Shown here piece by piece: positions 55,548 through 64,000 of a stretch of 64,000 nt of DNA. The notes under the pieces were generated by a model. That model had not been told where the DNA came from, did not search any database, and saw nothing but the letters and a program-made list of their open reading frames with translations. Source of the DNA: Sabellastarte sp. h YS-2021 (Eukaryota; Annelida; Polychaeta; Sabellida; Sabellidae); contig OZ024928.1 in the NCBI GenBank assembly GCA_964017235.1, forward strand, positions 558,001 to 622,000, given 5' to 3'. The position numbers were made by a program, and so were the translations under genes. The first letter of the stretch is position 1; each line of letters begins with the position of its first letter.

Positions 55548-57219
55548 GACCTTTCCTTGACTGTTGCTTGTCCCTTATCTGTTTCCATGCGGGGAGACCG
55601 GACTTCCGGTCCGGGTGGCTAGCAGACTTGTCATTAGGCGCGTAAGGGTGAAAACATCCTTGACGTATGTGTGGCTGGCCAGCAGAACGTCTCTCCTCAC
55701 TTTTGCAGATTTCTTCCTCAGCCTTGGTGATAAGCTGATCTGGGAACAGTGAGTTGAGATGGACTGGAGACATTCTCAAGGCGTTCAGGGTATCTTGCTT
55801 CACACGGGCATGTAAATACTCTAAGTAACTGTCCCTGCGAGCCAGTGTGAAGTTGGCCATGGCATCTAGAACCCTGGTCAAACACCTTGACAAACCAGCA
55901 GCCTGGTTACACATAACCGTCTGTTCACGTGCTGCTCTCTCTCAACGCCTGAGCATGTCCTGGCTGAAGGCCCGGGAGGGTGGGGCAGAAGGAAGGTTTC
56001 TACGTGCAACCCTACTGAAGGAATGGTTGAGTTTGGCCAGTTCCGGTGAAGAGGTGCATACTGTGTTGCTCTCACAGTCCTTCTTCTCAGTATGCATCCC
56101 ATACCATCTGGAAGATCTGGGTGGCTTGATGAACTGATCTTTGAGGAGACCAGCAGTGTCAGTGTTTCTTGCAGGGTACCCCTCTGTGATGGTGAGGTTA
56201 AGTTTTCCCATCTTTCTGCATAACCAGTCATCCACCGGGAGCTTGACTGAAACTTTACCAGTTGGCTGTACACGTGCACCGGCAAAAGGGTTGTCATCAG
56301 AAGAGGACACAGTCTCAAACTCAGGAACCTTGTGCCAACCCATAAAACTTCTAATACCTCTCATTGTCTCTCGATAATTTGCCTCCTCTGAAAGTTCCTG
56401 ATCTGCAGCCTCTTCCCTGGGGAGGTCTCTGTCTGGGGACCCGTTCCGGTAGTTCTCATCAGATAGGGAACTGGTAACACTGTGCTGGTCACCCTCACTA
56501 TCAGATGCTGCACTGAGATCTCCCTCACCGGATGGCTGTACATCAGGGACTGAACCGGGGGCCTGAACAGGCTGGGTTGCTGTCCCGGCACCGGGAGCCT
56601 CAAGAGGCTGTGTGGCAGTCTGCATCTCCTCTACAGCCTCACCGGTGGCCTGAACAAGGCTGAGACCGGAACTTTCTCTAGCCAGACTGCTGGTGCTAGC
56701 ACCAGGGTCAAAAAAGGGCTTCTGGATGGTGGTGACCTCTGCTCCTGGTTTCACAACCGGTTCAATCGGTACTGTGAAAGACTTCGCTAACAGCATTGCT
56801 TCCAGCCGGGAGAACCTCTCTGCCCACTTATCATCCAGTTTCTTCAGGTCGTCTGCTGAAGGTCTGCTACCGGAGCTGGATTTCTTTTTGCTGGCAGAGG
56901 GCTTGGGTGAATCACTGCATTTAGTCTTCTTCACAGCTGGTGTGGTTTCAGGTTGTACAACCTTGTCCCCCTCCACGAGAGTGGGAGCAGGGGAGGACGA
57001 AACCAACTTCTTTTCTTTACTCTTACGTTCTCTGTATGTGGGGGTGGCTAATTGCAGAATCTGCTCAGGGGTAAACCCTTTGCAAATGATACAGTCCTTC
57101 TTGAGAACACAGGCGTCTTCTCCCAGCCCCTTGTCCCGACATCTTGCACATTTGAAGTGGCCGTCAAAACTCGCCATAACATGGCCACATGTGCCGCGTT
57201 TCTGTCCTGGGGATGACAT
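55489..57219 (-). pseudogene. Copy C gag (ORF1), one stop
   Basis: ATG at 57219 (MSSPGQKRGTCGHVMASFDG). The N-terminal cluster is CGHVMASFDGHFKCARCRDK, GLGEDACVLKKDCIIC, matching copies A and B in spacing though not in sequence. The middle (residues 60-270) is Lys/Ser/Pro- then Gly/Ala/Thr-rich and looks disordered. The back half has WYGMHTEKKDCESNTVCTSS. A TGA at about 55940 (after DMLRR) interrupts. The same frame continues to 55489 with AMANFTLARRDSYLEYLHAR and a basic Lys/Arg/Gln tail. Length without the stop is about 577 residues. Confidence 0.88.
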
Positions 57220-57379
57220 GATGGTAGATAAATCAGAAGAAATACTTGGAAGTAAAATTCAAAAGGTTAAATTTGTTGTAGAGATAAAACAAGCAATCAG
57301 TGACCGAATGAATCGGTCACATATCTAGGGTTTGGCAGAGTGGAATGGGTTAATGTGTGTTTCATGTGTGAAAGGTTTA

Positions 57380-57945
57380 CAGAGAGTGGTTGTGCATAAA
57401 ACCAATGTTCCTACCAAGTATAAACTTCCTACATCTTACGGTTTCTGAGATATAGCCCGGACAAGATTTTATAGGTCAAGGTCACTACAGAAAGGTCAAA
57501 TCAAGGTCAGACCATGATGTTGCATTCCTACACACCCGAAGCAATCTCCCTACCAAGTATCAACTTCCTAAACCTTACAGTTTCCGAGATATAGTCCGGA
57601 CAAGATTTTATAGGTCAAGGTCATTACAGAAGGTCAAATTAAGATCACACCATGACGTTGCACACCTACACCCCCTAACCAATGCCCCTACAAAGTATCA
57701 ACCTGCTACACCTTATGTTTCCAAGATATAGCCCGAACAAGATTTGGAAACTCAAGGTCACTATGGCAAGGTCAAAGGAAGGTCAGGCCATGATGTTGCA
57801 CACTTACAAGTGTCCCTACCAAGTATCAACTTCCTACACCTGGCGGTTTCTGAGATACAGCCCAGACAAACTTTCTCCCACCACCTGCCCTCCCATCTGG
57901 ACACTATGGGTGAAAAAATACCCCAACAGCCCGAAAGTAGCAATT
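57380..57945. repeat. AGGTCA-rich dispersed repeat, copy 6
   Basis: Four units (CCTACCAAGTATCAACTTCC, GATATAGCCCGGACAAGATT, TATAGGTCAAGGTCACTA), ending GACACTATGGGTGAAAAAAT and CCCCAACAGCCCG. The head is missing; it abuts the truncated 5' end of DIRS C. Confidence 0.82.
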
Positions 57946-57949
57946 GCTC

Positions 57950-59130
57950 ACCTATGCCATGAGCTATAGGTCTGTAACTACAGTATGTTATAGTTAACCC
58001 AAAAGTAGGTGTACAACATATTTAAACAAATACTGTAAACCAATAAATTTCAAGTTACAACTGATTTACTCAATAATGAGAACCTCAAAATAGCTATTGC
58101 TCAGGTATGAAATAAGCCACAGATTTGGTATTTTTCTATGTTGTAGCTTACTCAAAAGTAGGGGAATAACTTACTTAAACAAAATATTCTAAATGTAATA
58201 GTTTTCAAGTTATAACTGATTTACTCGACAGGTTTATCAAAGTAGCTATTACTCAGTGATGCAATGAGGCACAAGTCAAAGTAGCTTTTGCTCAGCTAAG
58301 CAATCAGTAATAGGGCTGCAATTTTAATACGATATAGCTCACACAAAAGAAGATGCATAACATATTTAAAGAAATACTGTAAATGAAAGAGTTTTCAAGT
58401 GAACAACTGATTTAGTCAACAGTAAGAACCTTAAAGTAGCTATTGCTCAGCTATGCAATGAGCTACAGGTGTACAATTTCTCTGTGTTATAGCTGACCGA
58501 AAGGTAGGGGAATAACATATTTAGACAAAATACTCTGAATTCCATAGTTTTGAAGTTACAACTGATTTATTTGATAGTGAGAACCTGAAAGTAGTTTTGC
58601 TTAGCTATGCAATGAGCTACAGGTCTATTATTGTAATTGTAATTATATTTATACTCAGCGCAATATCTCCATATACTACAGGACTCAAAGCGCTATTTAA
58701 CCCATGCAACTGCAGTCCCAACTCACAAGGAACTGATATTCCCCTAACTGGAAGATAGAGGCTCAAGGATGACCATTTATCAACGTCCTTGAGGTTCTTT
58801 AGCCTGCCACTGGGGATAGGATCCAATGGCAGAGGACCGCTATTTTAAGTGGTCATCCAAGCCACTATGTATCTGCCTGTACCTGGGTTTGAACACACGT
58901 CCTCTGAGTTCCTAGACAAGTGTGTTACCCGCTAGGCCACAGTGGCAGATAAGGTCTGCAATTTCATTATGTTATAGCTGACCCATAAGTTAGCGAATAA
59001 TACATTTAAATAAAATTTTCCAAATGCGATAGCTTTCATGGCCCAAGGACATAGTGGTTCACTTGTAACTTGAAAACTATTACATTCAGAAAATGTTGTA
59101 TAATATGTTATTCAGCTACTTTTGGGTCAG
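57950..59130. repeat. About 120-bp tandem repeat (TTTCAAGTTATAACTG family)
   Basis: Units with AAAGTAGGGGAATAACATAT, AGTTTTCAAGTTATAACTGA, AAAGTAGCTATTGCTCAGC and TATGCAATGAGCTACAGGT. It is interrupted by a SINE at 58627. Confidence 0.82.
58627..58950 (-). mobile_element. tRNA-headed SINE, full copy
   Basis: On the minus strand the head at about 58950 reads CTGCCACTGTGGCCTAGCGG (A box TGGCCTAGCGG) and GTGTTCAAACCC (B box). The body equals 15694-15910. The tail ends in AT-rich TTACAATTACAATAA. AGGTCT lies on both sides (58621-58626 and 58952-58957), a possible short duplication within the host repeat. Confidence 0.83.
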
Positions 59131-59499
59131 CTACAACATAGCAATTACTGGCGGCTATTGGTTGCATGTTCACCAGTTTCCTACGGTTGGACCAACGGTG
59201 GCTTTCCAAGCAGTCTTCAGACTCTAGAATTTGCCAACAGAGGGCCACCCTTGGGCCAACAGTGGATTTTTGTTCAAGATGTCAGTGAGCAGTAATAAGG
59301 GATTTTGGGAAACTTTGTCAAAATTTAATCATCATTATATATTTTCAGTGATTTCAGTGAGCTCACAATTTTTAACTCACTTTTTAACCATTTTAGAAAA
59401 TATTTTTACTATAAATAAATAAGAATTTTAACCAGTGTATTTCCAACAGTGGACCAATATTGAAAATGTTTTGAAGGTCAAAGTATATGGATACCGATA
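59131..59499. other. Nothing recognised
   Basis: Non-coding. A short phrase GGACCAACGGTGGCTTTCC/GGGCCAACAGTGGATTTTT recurs twice. Confidence 0.45.
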
Positions 59500-60708
59500 A
59501 ACAAAACTCTTGGCATGAAGTTACAGTACAGCAGTAAACCCCCATCCAAGAAATTCAACTAAGTCATATTTCCTTATTAATATTAATGAGGCAGGTCTAT
59601 AGACAGGAAGTTCACTGGTATTTAATCATAATCCAGCCTTTTATTTATTGATCCAAGAAATTCTGTGACCTCATATTTCCTCTTTAATATTAATGAGGCA
59701 GGCCCGTGGACAGGAAGTGCACTGGTATTTAATCTTAAACCAGCTTTTCTTTAAAATCTATGAAATACTGCTGGATTATGATAAACAAATCTCTTGGCGT
59801 GAACTTACAGTACAGTAGTAAACGCCCATCCAAGAAATTCGAAATTACACCAGCTTTTCTTTGAAATTTATCAAATACTTCTGTATACTGATAAACAAAA
59901 CTCTTGACGTGAACTTACAGTACAGTACTAAACCCTCGTCCAAGAAATTTGATCAGGTCATATTTCCTCATTAATATTAATGAGGCAGATCCGTGGACAG
60001 GAAGTTCACTGGTATTTAATCATAAACCAGCCCTTTTTTTTCTATTTATTTAAGAAATTCTCGACCTCATATTTCGTCATTAATATTAATGAGGCAAGTC
60101 TGTGGACAGGAAGTTCACTGATATTTAATCTTAAACCAGTTTTTCTTTGAAATTTATAATATAATACTGCAGTAGTACTGGGTATCTGGAATATACGCGG
60201 TCAGGAAGATATGCGGTCAATATTGGAAGATTCGCGGTAAATAGATTATAGATTCGTGGTTAATAATACTTCAGTTTTACAAGGCTGGTTTAAAATGAAA
60301 ACGACCAGCATATTTGCTGTCCACGGACTTGCCTTATTAATATTAATGACCAAACATGTGCACTCAAGGCAGTTCATTGAGGGGCTGGTTTAAGACGAAA
60401 ACTACCAGCATATTTCCTGTTCACGGACTTACCTCATTAATATTAATGAGCAAATATGAGCAGTCACCGCAGTTTTTTTAGGGGTTTTCGTGACAATATT
60501 TTACAATGCTGGTTTAAGATGAAAACTGCCAGCATATTTCCTGTTCACGGACTTACCTCATTATCCTCGCATATGGTGGATTCGACGATCTTACATTTAA
60601 ATTAAGAAATATATTATACCCCATATAATTTGTGCTAAAAAAATCATATAATTACTCAGAAAAAATCCAGCATATTTCCTGTTCACGGACCTGCCTCATT
60701 AATATTAA
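59500..60708. repeat. Fold-back satellite (TTAATATTAATGAGGCA units)
   Basis: Direct units at 59500-60160 contain TCATTAATATTAATGAGGCA, GTGGACAGGAAGTTCACTGG and TATTTAATC-TAAACCAGC. From 60280 the same blocks run in the opposite sense (GCTGGTTTAAGATGAAAAC, TATTTCCTGTTCACGGACTT, GCCTCATTAATATTAATGAG). The spacer at 60170-60280 has repeated TATGCGGTCA/TTCGCGGT phrases. The inverted arm is cut by the insertion at 60709 and resumes at 63845. Confidence 0.82.
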
Positions 60709-61149
60709 CTAGAGGATCGCTCGCAAAAAAAAAAGATAATGTTTTTGCATAGCAAAAACAAAGCGTCCCGAAAAGGATATAAAGGTGAGTGCTAAAGTAT
60801 TAAGAAAATGCTTCTGTTCTAGCCTTATACTGTTGTGGCAACCAAAGTTAGCGCAGTCTGCTCTATCTAGCACGGTTTTCAAGATATAAGCATTTTTGTG
60901 TTTTGCAAAAAATTAAAAAATTAAAAATGTCCGCTATATTTGGCGAGACAAAAATATTTTGAAAATTGGCATGGCTACTCTGCAGAGATACCCAGCAGGT
61001 CAAAAATTTTGTTGAGTTCGCTCCATATAGCACGGTTTTGTCAAGACCACTGCCGCGGTGTGTATCTCCTGCCGAGCATTAAAGCAGAAGAAATAGCTTT
61101 TCCGAGATATTCACAATTTTTCATTTTCGTGTCTGAAAGTTCTTCCAAA

Positions 61150-62335
61150 AGTAGGTGAATGAGTTATTTGAGAAAAATTGGCTATCTGCAATACTATTAA
61201 GAGATAATTCGCATTTACTCATTTTGAGTAGGTGAGTAATTAGCTATGGGTCTGAAACTTCACCATGTGAAAGCTCTCACAAGTAGATGAATGAGTATTT
61301 GATAAAAATTGGGTATCCGCAATACTTTTACAGATAATTAGCATTTACTCATTTTGAGTAGGTGAATAATTAGCTATGGGTCTGAAACTTCACAGAGTGA
61401 AAGCTCTCCCAAAAGTAGGTGAATGAGTTATTTGAGAAAAATTGGCTATCTGCAACACTTTTACAGATAATTCATATTTACTCATTTTGAGTTGGTGAAT
61501 AATTAGCTATGGGTCTGAAACTTCACCAAGTGAAAGCTCTGCCAAAAGTAGGTGAATGAGTTATTTGAGAAAAATTGGCTATCTGCAATACTTTTAGAGA
61601 TAATTCGCATTTACTCATTTTGAGTAGGTGAGTAATTAGCTATGGGTCTGAAACTTCACCATGTGAAAGCTCTCCCAAAAGTAGGTGAATGAGTTCTTTG
61701 AGAAAAATTGGCTATCTGCAATACTTTTAGAGATAATTCGCATTTACTCATTTTGAGTAGGTGAGTAATTAGCTATGGGTCCGAAACTTCACCAAGTGAA
61801 AGCTCTCCCAAAAGTAGGTGAATGAGTTATTTGAGAAAAATTGGCTATCCGCAATACTTTTACAGATAATTCGCATTTACTCATTTTGAGTAGGTGAGTA
61901 ATTAGCTATGGGTCTGAAACTTCACCATGTGAAAGCTCTTGCAAAAGTAGATGAATGAGTTATTTGGGAAAAATTGGCTATCTGCAATACTTTTAAGAGA
62001 TAATTCGCATTTACTCATTTTGAGTAGGTGAGTAATCATCTACGGGTCTGAAACTTCACCATGTGAAAGCTCTCCCAAAAGTACATGAATGAGTTATTTG
62101 ATAAAAATTGGCTATCTGCAATACTTTTAGAGATAATTCGCATTTACTCATTTTGAGTAGGTGAGTAATTAGCTATGGGTCTGAAACTTCACCAAGTGAA
62201 AGCTCTTCCAAAAGTAGGTGAATGAGTTATTTGAGAAAAATTGGCTATCTGCAATACTTTTAGAGGTAATTCGCATTTACTCATTTTGAGTAGGTGAGCA
62301 ATTACCTATGGGTCTGAAAGTTCACCAAGTGAAAG
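61150..62335. repeat. 134-bp tandem repeat, about 9 units
   Basis: Units contain GTGAAAGCTCTCCCAAAAGT, AGGTGAATGAGTTATTTGAG, AAAAATTGGCTATCTGCAAT and TTAGCTATGGGTCTGAAACT at about 134-bp spacing with few differences. Confidence 0.92.
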
Positions 62336-62344
62336 CTCTTTGGG

Positions 62345-63440
62345 ATAGCTGCTCTGCAGAGATACCCTGAAGATCAAAAATTTTGTCGAAATCGCTCTAT
62401 GTAGCACGGTTTTCGAAATATTAGCATTTTTGTGTTTTGCAATTTTTGCGCAAAAATTTGAAAATTCAAAATGGCCGCCATTTTTGGCAAGACAAAATTT
62501 TTTTGAAAATTGGCATGGCTACTCTGCAGAGATACCCTGTGGGTCAAAAATTTCGTCGGAATCGCTCTATCTAGCACGGTTTTTGAGATATAAGCATTTT
62601 TATGTTTTGCAATTTTGCGAAAAACTCGAAAATTCAAAATGGCTGCCATTTTTTGCGAGAAATTTTTTTTTTGAAAATTGGCATGGCTACTCTGCAGAGA
62701 TACCCTGCGGATCAAAAATTTCGTCGAAATCGCTCTATCTAGCAGGGTTTTCGAGATATAAGCATTTTTATGTTTTGCAATTTTTGCGAAAAATTTGAAA
62801 ATTCAAAATGCCCGCCATTTTTGGCGAGACAAAATTTTTTTGAAAATTGGCATGGCTACTCTGCAGATATACCCTGTGGGTCAAAAATTTCGTCGAAATC
62901 GCTCTATCTTGCAGGGTTTTCGAGATATAAGCATTTTTATGTTTTGCAATTTTTGCGAAAAATTCGAAAATTCAAAATGGCCGCCATTTTTGGCGAGACA
63001 AAAATTTTTTCAAAATTGGGATAACTACTCTGCAGAGATACCCTGTGGGTCAAAAATTTCGTCGAAATCGCTCTATCTAGCACGGTTTTCAAGATATAAG
63101 CATTTTTGTGTTTTGCAATTTTTGCGAAAATTTCGAAAATTCAAAATGGCCGTCAATTTGGCGAGACAAAATTTTTTTGAAAATTGGGAAAACTACACCG
63201 CAGAGATATCCTGCGGGTCAAAAATTTCGTCAAAATTGCTCTATCTAGTACGGTTTTCGAGATATAAGCATTTTTGTGTTTTGCAATTTTTGCAAAAAAT
63301 TCGAAAATTCAAAAAGGCCGCCATTTTTGGCGAGACAAAAATTTTTTCAAAATTAGGATAACTACTCTGCAGAGATACCCTGTGGGTCAAAAATTTCGTC
63401 AAAATCGCTCTATCTAGCACGGTTTTCGAGATATAAGCAT
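62345..63440. repeat. About 170-bp tandem repeat, about 7 units
   Basis: Units contain CTACTCTGCAGAGATACCCT, GTGGGTCAAAAATTTCGTCG, AAATCGCTCTATCTAGCACG, GTTTTCGAGATATAAGCATT and TTCAAAATGGCCGCCATTTT. A single older unit precedes the 134-bp array at about 60850-61030. Confidence 0.92.
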
Positions 63441-63844
63441 TTTTGTGTTTTCCTTATTTGGAAAATTCGTAATGATTAATTAATCATTAATTACTCGGCC
63501 ATTTCTTGACCAATCAATGCCAAAATCTAATGATTTCCAGATTTTAATAGAATGAATGTATTTGCCAAGTTTCAGGTGAATTGATAAAATTCCTTTCAAG
63601 TTATCATCCGGACAAGCCTCCCCATCGAAAAAAGACATTTTTGGTCATGTGACCTCTCTGATTGGTTGAAATGTCACTGCAGCATATTCAAAAAAATTCC
63701 CCAAGGCTACTGCCCAAACCTGCCAAATTTGAAAAGAATCCGCCTAACGCTTACAGAGTTATAAGGAAAACAAAATGCGGAGCCGGCGGAGCCGCCGGAG
63801 CCTGAAGGTCTCCCATACACAAACAAGCGTCCCTTGCGGGACGC

Positions 63845-64000
63845 TTAATGAGCAAATATGCGCGGTCACGGCATGGCGGTTATTTAAGGGGGTTTCCTGA
63901 TACGAAGTGGCTGGAGTACGGTAATTCACCGCACTCGAGAAGAAATTCTACAGTACGGTAGCATTCATTTGCCATATTCCAGTAAATTGACTAGAGTACG
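63845..64000. repeat. Fold-back satellite, continuation
   Basis: AATGAGCAAATATGCGCGGT and GGTTATTTAAGGGGGTTTCC continue the inverted arm seen at 60435-60490. It runs off the window. Confidence 0.75.

Larger units (their letters stand above)
51607..57325 (-). mobile_element. DIRS-like retrotransposon, copy C (type 2), 5'-truncated
   Basis: A second subfamily with different terminal repeats: left ITR 51607-51840, with CCCTATCCAATGGACAATTG and the GC-rich near-palindrome ACCGGTCGGCGCGACCGGT. The ICR is at 51855-51955, then YR, RT-RNase H and gag. No matching right ITR is found after the gag start at 57219: the element stops near 57325, where a dispersed repeat begins. Its outermost left end seems to lie at about 44066, on the far side of copy B. 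It is the least decayed copy: each ORF has about one stop. Confidence 0.88.
60709..63844. mobile_element. TTAA-flanked 3.1-kb non-autonomous insertion
   Basis: TTAA stands at 60705-60708 and 63845-63848. Joining the outer flanks rebuilds the satellite phrase ATTAATATTAATGAGCAAAT seen intact at 60435. The left end starts CTAGAGGATCGCTCGC. The right end is a perfect hairpin GCGTCCC-TTGC-GGGACGC just before TTAA. The interior is almost wholly tandem repeats (134-bp and about 170-bp arrays), plus a unique 3' segment (63440-63840) with the palindrome GGAGCCGGCGGAGCCGCCGG. There is no transposase. Confidence 0.78.

Noticed and set aside
38300-64000. Search for upstream TMEM260 exons (N-terminal catalytic region)
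   Set aside because: No splice-framed stretch resembling the expected residues was found. They are assumed to lie outside the window.

Overview
The window is eukaryotic, intron-rich and AT-rich. It holds one split host gene in a dense mixture of transposons, SINEs and tandem repeats. There are no bacterial-style operons, rRNA operons or intact tRNA genes. DIRS-type tyrosine-recombinase retrotransposons, PIF/Harbinger and hAT remnants, CR1/L2-like LINE tails and tRNA-headed SINEs together suggest a marine invertebrate, perhaps a mollusc. That placement is inference, not proof.

Host gene (minus strand): seven consecutive coding exons lie at 38185-38298, 17502-17681, 15437-15477, 15096-15182, 13361-13475, 7526-7599 and 7271-7364. 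They splice in a consistent frame with GT/AG borders and encode 235 residues of a TMEM260-like protein O-mannosyltransferase (hallmarks [44 protein letters not shown]). Exons upstream of 38298 and downstream of 7271 were not found here. At four of the exon borders the splice site itself has been copied into a neighbouring tandem array. This recurring pattern is the most unusual thing I see.

Mobile elements: three large DIRS-like retrotransposons lie on the minus strand. Copy A (21125-27476) is inserted in a CR1/L2-like LINE. Copy B (44086-51595) appears to sit inside the outermost left terminus of copy C (51607-57325, a second subfamily). Each keeps a gag with an N-terminal Cys/His cluster, RT-RNase H, an overlapping tyrosine recombinase (YR), and an internal complementary region (ICR) that reads as the joined ends of the element. 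All three are broken. Further DIRS fragments lie at 1-2910. A hAT element with 13-bp terminal inverted repeats occupies 3700-6990. Two PIF/Harbinger wrecks (9590-11560 and 40640-41870), a gag-protease fragment of an LTR element (34880-36365) and several LINE tails and SINEs complete the set.

Repeats: a 42-bp minisatellite at 28725-32867 runs for 98 units without an indel. A 50-bp array (38288-39105) grows out of a TMEM260 splice acceptor. A dispersed family rich in AGGTCA half-sites, some forming perfect DR1 sequences, occurs at least six times; one copy is a clean insertion in DIRS B. The right end (59.5-64 kb) is a fold-back satellite containing a 3.1-kb TTAA-flanked insertion built almost wholly of 134-bp and 170-bp tandem repeats.
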